Source of the DNA: Ifrita kowaldi
Taxonomy: Eukaryota > Chordata > Aves > Passeriformes > Cinclosomatidae
DNA: 64,000 nt
Direction of reading: 5' to 3'
Assembly (NCBI GenBank): GCA_013398055.1
Contig: VZRS01009539.1
Coordinates: 434,001-498,000 of the forward strand
The notes below the pieces were generated by a model. It ran no database searches. It saw nothing but the letters and a program-made list of their open reading frames with translations, and was not told the DNA's origin. The position numbers and the translations under genes are program-made. Positions within the stretch are counted from its first letter, which is position 1; every line of letters begins with the position of its first letter. Below, in pieces: positions 24,030 to 37,640 of this stretch.

Positions 24030-27000
24030 GAAAGAAAAAACTAACAGGGCAAATCTCTGCTAAGTTTTTTGTATTATATTGAAGGCAAAGACATTAAGCT
24101 TCCAAATTAATTAAGCAAAGATCTATAGCATAAAACTTTTCAGATTTGTTGCATACAGAAATACTGTCACCAGCATTTTCGTCTTTGAACTGAACATATG
24201 GTTGTAATCTTCAAGGTGACTATCTACACTTCTGATTTACCTTATAGAAATATATTTTTTCCTGCTGAAGGTTCCTTACGGTCTTATGAGACCCCATACC
24301 CCAGCATATGTTCACAGAATGCAGTAGTTTGTTTCCTACATATTTTCCTTTTATTAACACCTTTCTTACCTATGTGAGATTTTTTCATTAAAACAATGAG
24401 CCATATAACACCTTGAATCTTGCAATTAACCAAAGATCACAGAGCACTTGATAAATTAGAATTTCAATACCATAGAAACAAAAGTTTTAAATACCATTGT
24501 TACCATTTTTCTGGAGGTTTGAATTGAAACTGACCTGAGCTCACTCAAGTTCCTGCTTGAAAAAATTCTGCAGAAGCAGTTTCCTCATAAGACCCAAGTG
24601 GTGACTAACACTCTTCCCTGACTACATATAGTTCCCAGGTGTCCTAAGTTAGAGAGGAGTTTTTTCTACTGCTTAAGTGAAATAATACCTGTGCCAGGCA
24701 CATCTAATAGGTAATCTGAATCTTTTACTCTTGTCCCTCCTTCAGCTGCTGACCACAGGCCACATGAGTGGCACAGCTGAGCAAGAATGAAGTGTGCAAT
24801 AGGCTGAAGTATGTGATATCCACATCTGTGACATCCCAATCTCCTTTTGAGGAAAATATGCCTTTCCTGGGAAGTGTGCTGCAGAGCCGTGATAGAACCA
24901 GTGAATTTTGTTTGAATTTAGGTGGCAAGAGAATCTAGCTGAAAAAATAGTAAATCTTTTGTAGCTCTACATGGAGTACTTGACAACCAGACTCATTTAT
25001 CTCATACATATTTATTACTTTTAAGAGCTTTTTGGAAGTCGTTTGACATTTCATTTAACATACTTGTATTATTATCCTTGAATGCTTATTTGAGGCATTA
25101 AAAATCACTTCTAATTCTTAGAGGGGCATAATTAGCATGATACTAAAATCATTCCACATACAAAGTGAGACGGTATGTAAATGTGATGAATACATGTGTA
25201 AATATGTATATTCCTATAAAGTATGTATGCTCACATGTATACTTTTATTATCTATCTTGCAGTCTTTAGTTATTCTGTCTTAAGTAAGAGTTTGGAAATT
25301 TGCATCCTGTAACAATAACCACATACATTTGCATGGTCATTTATCAAGACACTTTTAATTCTGGAACAGGAGATATCAACAGAAAATTTTTCTTGGTCTG
25401 AGTTATCCTTTTATACTCTATTGATGGTCAATGAAGATAAACCAGCAGTTTTAAGGGGAAAAATACCTTCCACCTTACACAGTTGCATCCTTTAGATGAA
25501 TCTTGCATGAAATCTGCCTGCTCCCTTAGACTAGTCTCCTTTTACTTTAAGAAAGTCTACACAATGCTTTGAGACAAAGATGTCTGTTCTGTGAGTAGGA
25601 CAAAGTCGTCTTCTGGACTTTAATATGTCTGTTTTCCAGTTCTTCTGTGAAGTCTATAGAGATGAAGATCTATCAGGATCAAAGCCACTTTGGCAATAGT
25701 GATGGACTTCAAAGTAAAGTCAGTCAAAAAGTTGTTGGTATCATTCTACCCATAAAATGATAATTCTTTGTATCAGCATCTTTTCAAAGGAAAGTATCTA
25801 TTTCTATGAAATGTCCTTACTAAGGTTTCTATTCAAAATAAGAGAAAGTGAGCTAAACGAAACATAAATTGGAAGAGAAGGAGACAGGAAAAGAGGGATT
25901 GAAGTGAGTTTAAAAAAAAAAAAAATGACTATACAAATAATGTTAACATTCCCTAGAGCAGAATGTCTGGGTTTGTGCTCTGAAAAAAACACAGTGTTGG
26001 GGTTTTTTTTGAGCCTCCTAATGGTGACAGTGATAATAATTTTTCATTTAAATGCTTTCCCTTAAAACCGCTCTAATTTTTTAGGCTAAACTATTTGAAT
26101 ATTTTAAACAAAACATTTATTTTGTGACTTTTCTAGTTCTAAACAGAAAAAAAAAAGCGAAATCCAAGAAAATAGAAACATTCTGCATAATCAACAAAAT
26201 TAAAAATAAAAAACATGCGTGTTTGAAAGGCCATCCCTCTAACATCATTATCTACTCAGCTACTTTCCCTGGCACACAGCAACAACAGAAAAGGAACAGT
26301 TTTGTATTAATGTCATCATCCTGCCACTTTGCTGATAGTTAGTGCAGTCCAAAATAGATGTATGTGCTTGAAAGATTAGTCCTGGTTTCATATGCATAAT
26401 GTATTGACATCATTGCTCAGCTCTAAGTGTAGTTAATTTTTATTTAAAATGAAGAAACATAATGAAGACTGTGTGCTGGAAATGTCATAAGGAACTGCTT
26501 GTGTATATTATCCACTTTCAATTTCTATGATTTATGTGATGGAAATTGTAAGCATGCTGTGAAAAGTGAAGCCCAAGACTTGAAACATATGAAGTTGAAT
26601 ACTACAAAGGGCTTTGGCATTTGAGTTACCCTGAGAAATGATTTTGACTGTTATGAAGGTGAAAGCAAAATAGCTTTCCTTAAGTTTATGCTTCAATGTG
26701 TTATAACAGTTTTACTTAAATTTCCTTCTTCTGATGTCAAGAATAACCTTAGCACAAAATTCCGTTTTTGATTATAATTTTTTTAAACAAGTCCTGATTA
26801 TGGAATGTAGCCATAATCACACTCTACACATGATTAATCTCCAAAAAGCCACATGCTTAGAAAGGATATATAATTAAAACTATTATCCTTCGCCATCAGG
26901 AAATGCCCTTCTTATCAGAGTTGCAGAATGCTGGCTGAAGTATTACATGGGTCTGTTGGGAGTATGGTTAATGTACTAACATCTCTGGTTAAGTCCATAG

Positions 27001-27205
27001 TAACCAATGGTAAATGTTATATATCACTTTTAATTTGCACATTCCTAAGGGATGAAAGTTTTATAGTGCTTCCAGCTGTGAGCCAAAGCCCCTCAGTGCT
27101 GCAGTGCTAGTATTAGCTGCACTCTACAAAATGTCAGGATTGATTGTGGCTTTTTTTTTCTGCCATTACAGTAGTTTTGCTATGATTCAAGTATGCTGTT
27201 TTGCA
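24030..27205. other. Unassigned AT-rich stretch
   Basis: No gene or further repeat recognised over about 3.2 kb. There are A runs at 25912-25924 and 26146-26155. The 26795-26819 segment is a small perfect inverted repeat (TGATTATGG with CCATAATCA) of a size expected by chance. Confidence 0.55.
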
Positions 27206-27790
27206 AATAGAGACCATAGAACTGTAGAATCAGAATGGTTTGTGTTGAAAGGGAGCCTTCAAAGAACATCTAGTGTGACCTAAATTCCTCTGGGTATGGG
27301 CAGCTTTAACTAGATCAGGTTGCTCAAAGCCCCATCCAACCTGACCTGGAACTCTTCCACAACTTCTCTGGGTAACCTGTTCTAGTGTGTCACCACCCTC
27401 ACTGTAAACTATATTACCTTATGTCTAATCTAAATCTACCCTCGTTAAACTACAATTTTAAGGCTTTTGTCACTTGTTCTGCCACTCCAGACCCTGGAAT
27501 TCAGGGTTCCATCTCTCTTATAAACCTCCATCTTTCCATCTTTCTTATAAACCAACTTTATATGATAGAAATTTGCAACAAGATCTCCCTGAGCCTTCTC
27601 TTCTGCTGACTGAACAATTCAAACTCCCTCTAATCTTCACAGGAGACATGTTCCATCCCTCTGACCACCTTGTGATCATCCTCTGGACCTGCTTTAAAAG
27701 ATCCATTCCTTCCTCGTGCTAAGGGTCCCCAAGCTGGAGGCTGTACTCCAGGTAGGGCCTCACGAGAACAGAGGGAGAAAATCCCCTCAT
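27206..27790 (-). mobile_element. CR1 LINE 3' region, antisense
   Basis: The plus strand begins with the reverse-complemented CR1 tail (GAACTGTAGAATCAGAATGG) and runs through GATCAGGTTGCTCAAAGCCC, CATCCAACCTGACCTGGAAC, ACAACTTCTCTGGGTAACCT, CACCACCCTCACTGTAAACT and ATGTCTAATCTAAATCTACC. It ends in CTGGAGGCTGTACTCCAGGT and GGGCCTCACGAGAACAGAGG. This covers the last ~580 bases of the element with small deletions. Two plus-strand frames (27385-27609, 27474-27722) are antisense shadows. The element is 5' truncated, as most genomic CR1 copies are. Confidence 0.93.
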
Positions 27791-30700
27791 AAATCAACAT
27801 ATTTGACTTATAGATAAACTATTTACCAGAGTGGGTCATACACTAGAAAAAGGGAACAGGTGAAATTAATCCCACAGTTTTTGAAACCTGAAGTCTTTTG
27901 CGGGATGTCTTTGTAGTTGGCAGGCTTTAGTGAGCACAAGGTTTTGGACCCATTATGGGGACTACTGAATGAAAGTCCAAGGCTTTTATCAGATAGGAAA
28001 TCAGATAAGCTGAGCCTTTCTGAGCTCAGCATTATCTGAAATCTGTTCAGTAAGGACCATCTATCAGGTGAACTGAAATAGGCAGGCATCCTACAGAAGG
28101 CAAATAACTTTTAAGGTAACAGGAAGATGTATGAAAGCTGAATTAAATTTGCTTAGGAAAACATGAATATGGCATTTCAGGATGTATTTCACCAAATGTT
28201 ACAAGACTATTTCAGTGTAAGACTTTTTATTTTTATTTAATATTAGAGACAATGTAATCTCTGTTTGTATAAGACAGCATAGCCCTTCTGAACTCAGCAG
28301 AGTTATACTGATTTATAGCAACTGGCGATCTCATCCTGTATTTTTCCGTTAATAAGCTTAGAAAAGCTATTTCTTCACAAATAGGAAAGCTAATTGTCTG
28401 ACCTTTCAGCCTCACCTTTTTTTATAGCTGTCTTGTGTATTTATGGAGAAGAGTTATGAGAAACAACCCAACTCAGGACAGGGTGAGCTGAACCTCTGCA
28501 CCGCTCGGGTGGTGAGCACGACTGTGCTCTCCAATGGGGCATGATGTCTGAGCAGCTGATGTGCCTTAGTTACTGGGGTTGTTGTATTTCATATTACAGC
28601 CAAGAGACAGCTCCGGAGCTGAACTTCAGTGTCTGGTGTGCAGGTGGGGTCTGGGAGTTCAGGGAGGGGAACATCTTTGGCGGCTTGGAAATTGCAGTCC
28701 ATGGATGGGGTCATATTTTTCTTTTTAAATGCTTTTCACTTTGTGGGTTGGATTGAATGGGTTTCAAGCAGCTGTGTTTTATTCCGTTCAGTATCTTCAG
28801 CTGGTGGGTTTGGCCAACTTCTTCCCTAAACCCAAACAATTCTATTTAGCATTTTCCAACATGCATCAGAAAACACATATTTTAAAACAATGATGTATAC
28901 TTTTTATATTCCACATCTCCATCCATCTTGTAATTATTCACACCTAATCTTATGTTTCACTACAAGTCAAATGAGATAAATTCTCCTCTTAAGTTACTGG
29001 GGCAGGACTAAATCAATCTGCATCCTCTTAGCCAGACCAGATCCTGCTGTGTCTTTGGGTCTTTCAGTCGTGTTCCCTTTTGTTCAGGCTACCTTGAGTG
29101 CTCCCCATGAGAGTGGACTGGAGCCATTAAGACTGTTATCTCCAGTATTGCGTCTTAATGACCCTTAAGTGTAAGCTGTTAGGCACCAATTAGAAAGGCC
29201 TCCTTCCTCTTTCTCTAAGTGGGTAGGCTCTATTAACTTGACAAATCCTCTAGGTGAAATATCTATTTGGTACAGATTAAAGTTGTTTAGGAGTTTTTTC
29301 TTCCCAGAAGGAGCTGATTCAGCAAGACCAAAATGCTTATTAGAAATATATTGCTTTTGAAAAACACCCAGTGAAATTCAGCCAGAGCTTAATGAAATGG
29401 CTTGTTTTTCTGCTGATGCATTCAGTGGGGAAACCTGACTTCCTTTACCAGATGCAAAGATACGGGAATCACACCATGAGTACTGCCAGAAAATCTCAGT
29501 GCTTTGCTGACATGGAGTCAAGAAATTGGAATTTTTTAGACCACTGTTTCTAGCCTGGTTGAGGAGGGCTGAGGTGACTACTGATAAATTCAGTGATTTC
29601 AGACCCCATCACACACCCTATCCATATGTTCATATATCTGTTGCTCAGTTATGCCTGGACTCTCAGATTCTGCCACTTGTTGGTCATACAGAAGCTAAAA
29701 AAATACCTGGATCAATGGATGAAATGAGGGCTTGGTTCATCAGGTCTAACAGCATTTATTTAAAATATTTATTTTGTTTTCTGATAGGTATTTTATTCAA
29801 ACTTCATTGAAAGTATTCTTTTTCTTTGGCAATGAAGCATTTCACTCTCTTCACCAAATGTTGGCATTTTTTTTGTGATCAGGATTTGTGGCATTACACC
29901 TAATTTCTAATATTACAGTGTGAGAGTAGGAGGCTTGGAACCTGTCTTGTTAATTATCAAGGCACTCCAAATTTTATTATACATCTCAGACAAGAGCTTA
30001 TGAAAAATAATTCTGTGGCACTGTCATGGAGTATTATCTGCTTTGTGCCCATGGTACAAGGATAGAGGAAAATTTTATACCCATCATGAAAGTTGCATCA
30101 GTTTGCATCAAATATGGATCTTTTTATGCAAATAAGATTCCCCACTGCTTTTATTACAACTTGCTACTAGAAACCAGTACCTGCAAATTCTCTTTCCTTC
30201 AATGTGTTGGGGATTTCATTTCTATTGATGACAAGTGCTATTACACAGTAATGGATTATAGGAATTGATTTAAAACAAAAAATATGAGAAGGATTATATA
30301 TGCAAATGGAGGAAAGAAGGCCAAAAGAGTAGATTAGAATGCAAGAAATGATGGAACAAAAAGCAGAAATAAGAATGTACCGACAAAAAATAGATAACAA
30401 TTCTGACAGCGAGAATTAGACTATGACAGACATCATGCAAAAGTGAAAATGCTCAGTGCTAGAACATTTTTTGGCACAACAGGAAATAAAAACATGGGAA
30501 GAATACTGGGGTTTGAACTATTTGACACGTATGGGATCTTCATGCTATATATTCTTCACGCACAGAAGTGCATAAATTTCTTTTATTGAAGCTTAGTTTT
30601 ACACCAGGATATGAGTTTTGCATCTCTTTACTGGATATCTTCAATTGTTCAGCTTCTCCATTACAGTAAATCTGGAGAAAATAAGTGGGCTCAGTTGTAC

Positions 30701-31202
30701 TGTTTTGCCAATATATCCACTCACGCTTTCAGACAGCTGTAGAAGGAGGTCTTAGACACCTGAATTTGATCAGTTCAGAGTTTCCCTTGCCACTGTTTCA
30801 AGTGTTCAATTCCTGGAAATGAATCAGCTTTAATGAGAAGATGCATGATTGTTCCTGCGTATCATTCTGATGGAACTACAAGAGCAGGACAGTGTGTTAG
30901 TTATCCAAGCACACAATCAACCAGCCACAGAAATAGAGAACAAATGCTTACTTTCATAAGAGAAGGTTTTTGTGTAAGGGATCTCATTGTAACATCTCTG
31001 CTTTCCATGCAACTTTGAAGCAGAACTACAAGAATCATAAAGAAAGATTATGGGGGGATTTGCATCTACTATGAACTTCATGAGTTTCCCAGGGCTGCTG
31101 CTAAAATCATATAAAGGACAGATTTTTTTTGCTTATTAGACAGTTTTCTTCTATCCCTTTTTTATGTTTTAAAAAAATAGTTTTTCTAAAAGTTTTAAAT
31201 AT
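27791..31202. other. Unassigned non-coding stretch
   Basis: No gene recognised. The 88-codon minus-strand frame at 27823-28089 next to the CR1 and the 94-codon plus-strand frame at 29526-29810 have no motif I can place. 28480-28760 is less AT-rich than its surroundings but matches no known family. Confidence 0.5.
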
Positions 31203-31430
31203 GAGAGGAGAGGAGAAGGAGAGGAAGGGAAGGGAAGTGAAAGGAAGGGAAGGGAAGAAAAGGGAAAGGGAAAGGGAAAGGGAATGGGAAAGGGAAAGGG
31301 AAAGGGAAAGGAAAAGGGAAAAGAAAAGGGAAAAGGAAAGGGAAAAGGGAAAAGGGAAAAGGAAAGGGAAAAGGGAAAAGGAAAGGGAAAAGGGAAAAGG
31401 GAAAAGGGAAAAGGAAAGGGAAAGGGAAGG
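31203..31430 (+). repeat. Long purine-only microsatellite, (GGGAAA)n and relatives
   Basis: About 228 bases of purines on the plus strand, broken only by a T at 31238 and a T at 31285. The unit changes along the tract: AAGGG/GGAAGG-type units up to about 31260, six-base GGGAAA units at 31262-31310, then seven-base GGGAAAA mixed with GGAAA. In the last part a 19-base higher-order unit (GGAAAGGGAAAAGGGAAAA) recurs. The tract fits the motif for a G-quadruplex on the plus strand (four or more GGG runs spaced by AAA) and for triplex (H-) DNA. Open frames here on both strands (Lys/Gly-rich, Phe/Pro-rich) are artefacts of the repeat. Confidence 0.97.
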
Positions 31431-33933
31431 ATTAGAGAATACTTGGACAGAGGGTTTTTTCCTTCTAGAACAGAATTCATCAAGAAAGTACGTGTTCCTA
31501 CGTAGATAGAAAAGAAGTTTGTAATTTTTCCTACAGACACATGACAAAAGCCCCTTTTTCCCCTGATTTTTCCTTTGTTCAATGTTACTGTAGCAAGAAA
31601 AATAAAGGAAATGCCATATTTTTCATGCATGTAGTGAGTGACACTTAGTCTTCCCTTGTACAACATGTCACACTGAAGCATATGGCAGTCGATACAGTCT
31701 AAAAACACATGGAATAAAGGCAATACAAAGGCTCAGGATCAAAACAAAGCAAAAAAACCAAAACCCAATAAAACAACCACAAATCACAAAGCATCTACCC
31801 TCAAATGAAAAACAGTGATAAAAACTGTAGTCACTCTTTTTTTTTTTTTATTTTTTTTGAAATCATTCAACCAATTGTGTGGGCTCTCACAACAGCATAT
31901 TCCAAAATGCATTGTACCAGTTTTCGCATGAAAACACCCATGAGGAATTGTTAAAGTGCAAGCCCAGCGTTGGAGGCTGGTTATGTAGTAGAATGAAATC
32001 CATGATGCAATTGGGAAAACAGAAGTTCTGCGTGCACAGGAGATTCATCCTTCCCACGGATACATTTCAGAAGATATTTTAATATTCCATTTGTGGTTTT
32101 GAACTAAATTTGTACAGGTAATAAAATATATGTCTTGCTGGATGAAAGCCAAGGCAGAAAGCAGAGAGTGCAACTCAGGGGAGTTTATTCTCTGGGTGTG
32201 CTCATAAAGTCTTGCCTTCCATACTTTATGTTCAAACAGGTTAGTTCTGAGCTTTAATCAACATGGAGAGGGCCACTGGATGGAAGTTCCAGTTAAGATG
32301 ACCATAATTCAGTAAAAGATAATTAAGTCTTGATTTCTTTACAGCTCATATTCGCACTAAGCATTGTGAAAAAAATAAACCACTATAAATAATTAAACTA
32401 CTGCAAATATTACTATTTGCAGAGTATTCTGAGGTATTCAGTGATTATTGAAGGAAGTCATGTTCCCCTAGACCCTTGTAAGGTGCCACATTAGCTGAGA
32501 AGCAATGTTTTTTAAAAATAATATTGTCCTCCTTTCCACGTTACCCGGTAGCATTTTTTCCATTGTGAATGTGCTTTTCTCTCTCTCCTACCTGCCTGTT
32601 ACATGTTCCATCAAACCAAGAGAGAAGTTGTTCAGTTCTTCCAAGAAGAGGGGTCATATATCTTCCTTATAGATGAACAAAATCAGGTAATAAAAATCAA
32701 TTCAAATGTTTCCAAAGTAATCAAATAGCCATTGGCTGAATTTTCACCTGACAGCAGAAAAGTGTAATGCATGGCAGAGTAGAACACAAAATGCTGTGTT
32801 TTACAGTAGGAATACATGGTTGTTTTTCACTACAACTCGCGCCTTTCAGAGATAATTACCTTGTTTATTTACTAATGATCTCTTCAGATACAAAGCTATC
32901 TCTGCTTATTTTCACAAGGAAAAGAGTGCTGTTAATTTCAGAAGGAAGTTTTATATTTTCTCTATATTTAGAAATCATTAAGCAAATGATTTGTCAAATT
33001 GCATGTAATAGATTTACTTTTATTGATGTTGATCTTTCACAATATTGGGAGAGAGAAGTAATAAAGATGAAATCAGTGAAAGAAGCCAAATGGAGAACAT
33101 TTATTTCTATTTTTCCTAATTAAAGAAGCTTTGTAAGTAAACAGTCCTAAACTTTATCACGACCTCTTCTTAGTCAAGATGAATACACTTATAAGAACTG
33201 CCATAACAATCTTATTTAATACTCTCTCTGGGCCTGTTGCATAAAACTTTAATGAATAATTTGTCAACACTAGACATAAATCTCTCTGGTGATGCATATC
33301 TTAATCTTTTTCATAATTTGCGGGTCAAAGTCTGTTATCCTTAATGCAAGAAAAATATGTATTTGAGCAATACTGAAGACAGAATTTTCAGACAGGTTTA
33401 TTGCACACAGATGCATTCATTCACATTGGATGTTTCTCATTATTAGCAAAGATATATATATTTGCAATAGTATATTTAGGTTGCACATTTTCTTTCCTTA
33501 CACAGCTGCATTATAAGATTTCCTGGGCTCCATTTAATTTATTGCAACTTGTTACGCAAAGAAAGCACCTACTTAAAAAAAACCCTACATATCAGATTGT
33601 ATGGAGACTTCATACTGGGAGAGAGATTATTAAAATGTGATTTATGTCTCTGAATCTGAAGCAAATCACCTGATTCTGAAATAGTTTCTAAAACAAGCTA
33701 ATTCCTCTTGCTTGTTTTTGGTATATGGTTATTTAAATTAAAGGTATGTTTTCCTGCATTTTGTGACTTTGCAGGGCCACTTCACAAGTTTCTTTTTAAT
33801 CTTGGTTTTGCTGTAATAATGTTGTTTATTACTCCTTCAATGTTCCTATTTAATCTTTTTTTTGTCTTTCCTTTAAATAGATGGATATTAACAGAGCCTC
33901 TTGAATTTTAGGTTATTTTACTGATGTTTTTGC
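31431..33933. other. Unassigned AT-rich stretch
   Basis: No gene seen. An A/C-rich patch lies at 31735-31790 and a T run at 31838-31858. The plus-strand frame at 32767-33123 (118 codons) has no recognisable motif and is likely chance. Confidence 0.5.
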
Positions 33934-34073
33934 ACCAATTAATTTTTCTCAGAAAAGTTTTCAATTAAACCCCTGGTGATAGGAGGTGGAATTCTCCAAC
34001 ACTAATCTGGAAATTCCACCTCCCAATCACTGGGGGGTTAATTGAAAGCTTTTTCATGGGAAAAATGATTGGT
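33934..34073 (+). repeat. Large imperfect inverted repeat (foldback, ~60-nt arms)
   Basis: Left arm 33934-33993 and right arm 34012-34073 are inverted copies separated by an 18-base loop. Aligned by hand, about 52 of 63 columns are identical, including uninterrupted blocks such as TTTCAATTAA and GGAGGTGGAATT. Of the differences, all five transitions are ones that give G:U pairs if the plus strand is transcribed. Arms begin with ACCAAT and end with ATTGGT, and the right edge continues into a small palindrome (ATTGGT, then ACCAAT ending at 34085). I see no flanking target-site duplication and no transposase. It could be a MITE-like foldback, a structured RNA (including a microRNA-precursor-like stem), or a chance-preserved inverted duplication. 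Confidence 0.85.
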
Positions 34074-37000
34074 ATATAACCAATCAGCAAAATATTATGA
34101 GACTATAAGGAATATTGTTAACCTTGGACTGTCAAAGGAGAAGAATATTGCCTTACTTGAAAGAGAAAAAAAAAGGATTGCAAGAAACATATGAAATGGG
34201 TCAGTGTTCTGAAGGAAGAATTCATTAGTGAGCTCCAAGACAAATTCTCATTGCCTTTTAACACAACACCTTTCTGACACGGGTCTCTAATTTCAGCAAG
34301 GCATGGTGTGTCCTGTGCTCCTGCGGAATGAGCTCTGTGAAAAGGACAGCACTCTCGTCCAAGTCCTTACATAGTGTTAATTGGCAAATTGGCTTCTTTG
34401 CCTTTGATCTATAGATCTGTGGTTGTTAAAAGCAGTGAAGGGTCTGTTCCCAAAACAGCAGTTTTCAAAGAATTAAAAAGTTCCTGCCAGTAACTGTATT
34501 TGTCTCAAACTACAAGCAATATGGGGAATGTCACACCTCTGAAGAAACTTTGATAGGTTTTCTGGGTAGTATGCATGATGCAATAAAATCACAGGATTTT
34601 TTTTGTATTGAATAAAATAAGATCCTTCAAAACCCAGGAGCTGGAGCTCCAGAATTATTGAAATGTATTCTTTTAAATGTAAAATAACATTTATTCCCCA
34701 ATCAATAGGCTCCTGGTAAATCATATCCTGCTGTGAGTGAATTTCATAGATTACATTACAAATTCCTGATATGCATCTGTCGTTCTTTGCAGAGCTGCTG
34801 CTTTAGCTTCATGCATAGATCAGCTAACGGAATGTGGATTCAAAGAGAAGAAATAATTACTGAGCTATAGTCCTCCATTGATCTTCTTGTAGTGTGATAG
34901 CTAACCAGAAGCAGATTTGCTTATTCTGATCCAGTAGGCACTGTCTATAATAAGTCTTTTATCTGTTTTTCAGCCAGTTCTGAAAAAAAAAACATTTGGC
35001 AGGAGAGAGTGATGTCCTATTTTTTATGAGGGTTTTGGCACTAAATGTGTAAACAGCCTAGGACTCTTCATCTTCAGGTCAATGAATTAACAACATGTGG
35101 GAGATACAGTTCTTTCTCCCTCCATGATCCCATCATTTGCATTCCTGTCTGAACAGTGGAGCCAGTTAATGAGAGGAATGGGAATATATTCTCTTATAAT
35201 ACCCCACAACCTCATGGCTTTTATCCATCATGTAGATTCAAAACATTCCAGGATGAGAACTTAATATAAATTATGGCTCAAAAGCAAAAATCACAACTAT
35301 CACATCCTCTTTACGAGGAAACTCTGACATGCTGTCCATATCACTTACAGTTTCAGGTTTCAAGGGACCACCAAACTCAGAACTCCCAAAGCCAAGAGAC
35401 AGGGTTTCTGGTATCCTTTGATCCTTTATCCTTTATGTTTCTTAATGCTGTGCATTTCCTACTGTTTCTAAAGGTGGGCATTGCAAATCTCAGTAGAGAC
35501 ACCAAATAATTCTTGTCCGTGTACAGAGAGACCTTAAAGAAAGGGCATCAGCCTGATGAGTTACTCTCCTTGAGCTGAGCACTTAAGGGTGGCAGTGCTG
35601 ATTACCACTTCATCCAGCAATTTTCTTATCAGTTGAAGGGACAAAATCAATATTTTTCATATACTATTCTTGTTAAATCATATTGCCAAGACCTTTTATT
35701 TGCTATGGGGGTTTACTTCATTATCAAATTGCTCTGAGAAACACTTCCTACATACATTGAGCAATTCATGTTATGAGAAAAACCAGACATGATGATGTGA
35801 CAGGGAGGTTTTGTAGGAGTCAAGCAGCTGCCAAATGTAGAGTTCAAAAAAGATGTGGAAAGGCATCAATATACAACCACATCTTTGTTGAGTCATGAAG
35901 ATATTACTGAAGAGCTTTTCTGCCTTACCTCTGTAAACAGCTGTGTGCATCTTTTGACCATTCTCTTGTACGTAGAGAAAAACTGGAAGATGACAACCTG
36001 ATAATCTCAAAGCTATTCAATAAAACAATAGAATCTGTATCACCTCAGAAGTCTAAGGGAATAATAGAAGATTCACTAAATATATTTCAGTAACAGTAGT
36101 TAGAATATTATTCTACAAAATATATGAGGAAACCATGATTTATTAGTATCGCAAAATAAATAGAAGTGATCATATTTCTTAAAATGCTTCAAAAGTTATC
36201 AAGGAAATACAGTTCATGAAACAGGCTTCGCAACACAATCCATGATATATATACACAATAATGTATATTCAATAAATATTTAGTCATCCATCTCCCATTG
36301 TCATTCACTGAGAACAGGACATCAAACTCTTTTTCCTTCTAAGAAACCCTAGAACCTGATTCAAAGAAGGAAAGAAATTATGTCAAGTTATTTGTCAAAA
36401 TCATCATTAGCTTTCATGATAAAAGAAATTCACATGGAGGCTCTGGAGAGACGCATCATAGAATTGGAAATGCTGAATAAAATACATTGGCATTTCAGGT
36501 GTACGGTGATGTGAACGTAGTAGATCTGAATTATTCTTTTACTTGGATTGCTTCGTCCACTCCTGTTGGCACCATAAATAAGTTAATCAATCAAGTTCAG
36601 TCACTAGTTTTTTCCCTTTCATATACAGATTTTTTTTCTGATGGATTTCATAAAGATATCTGCAATCATTGTCCGTCTGCAGCTTCTGAAAAGGAAAAAT
36701 ATGCTTACCACTAAGCAGTGGATTTACTCAACTTATATTCACCATAAAAAAAAAAAATCTAAGTTTATTAGAAGACTATAAGGAGTATGATTCAAATTTC
36801 TCACAATAATTGCGTATACCTTTTATCCTAAATACACGACCTGCTAATCCTAGTTGAGTCATTGTTGCCTGTCCCAAACACCATTTTTCTACCTACTGTG
36901 TACTTAGTCACAACCTTAATAAATACACTTTGCAGCTGCCTGCAAAATCCTGTGTTACACTTGAAACTTCTTTGCTGTAGAAGTATTTAAAATATGGAGC

Positions 37001-37334
37001 CTTTGTTCACAAAACTAAGTTACCTCTGTGGTCAAGAGAGGGAAGCCTTGAGGGGTTGTGGGGTTTAGCACTGTAGAGGGAGAGGGGAGTTGTGGAGCAA
37101 ATTTATCGCTATCTTTTTACCAAACATACCTGTTTTGCTCTTCAGGAATTTTCCCATATAACTGCACTTGAAAATGCAATACTACAATAAACTGAGCATG
37201 AGGTTAAATTGCCCCTTTTTACATGGTATTAATTCATGCTGCACATCCCATGCCACTCATTTGAACTCCTTTTAATATTTAATTCTCTTCCAATTTGTTA
37301 TTTTGATTTTCAGGCTACATTTACTTGAAATCAG
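34074..37334. other. Unassigned AT-rich stretch
   Basis: No gene or repeat family recognised over about 3.2 kb. All open frames are under 90 codons and motif-free. Confidence 0.55.
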
Positions 37335-37640
37335 AAATTCAGAATAATTTAGATGGAATGAGATTTCAGGGGTCATGTGATCCAACTTCCTGTTCAAAGC
37401 AGGGCCAACTTCAAAGGCAGATCCAAATTTGGAGCTAAATCAGGTCCCTCCAAGTCTTGTTTAGCTATGGATGGATGTTCCACAATTTCCCAGGGCAATA
37501 TTTTTTCTCTTTTGACCCACTTAATCATGAAAAAGAAAAACAACCAAAAAAGAAGGAAAAATTATTCCTATGTTCTAAGCAGAAATTTCCTTACAGAAAA
37601 TTGTCTGTTGCTTTTCATACTACCACAATGCACTTCTTAA
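37335..37640 (-). mobile_element. CR1 LINE 3' region, antisense, older subtype
   Basis: The plus strand carries the reverse-complemented tail and 3' UTR of CR1: TCAGAATAATTTAGATGGAA, GGGGTCATGTGATCCAACTT, CTGTTCAAAGCAGGGCCAAC, TTCAAAGGCAGATCC, and a GATGGATGTTCCACAATTTC block, then a diverged AAATTATTCCTATGTTCTAA block. The CAAAGCAGGGCCAACTTC word points to a CR1 subfamily different from the copy at 27.2 kb. The end near 37640 is approximate. Overlapping plus-strand frames at 37377-37714 are shadows. Confidence 0.8.

Noticed and set aside
26795..26819. Inverted repeat with 9-bp arms
   Set aside because: Arms this short with a small loop occur by chance about twice in 64 kb.
31107..31723. Long open frames on both strands across the GGGAAA tract (Lys/Gly-rich and Phe/Pro/Ser-rich)
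   Set aside because: They are translations of the simple repeat; a purine-only tract lacks most stop codons on the pyrimidine strand.
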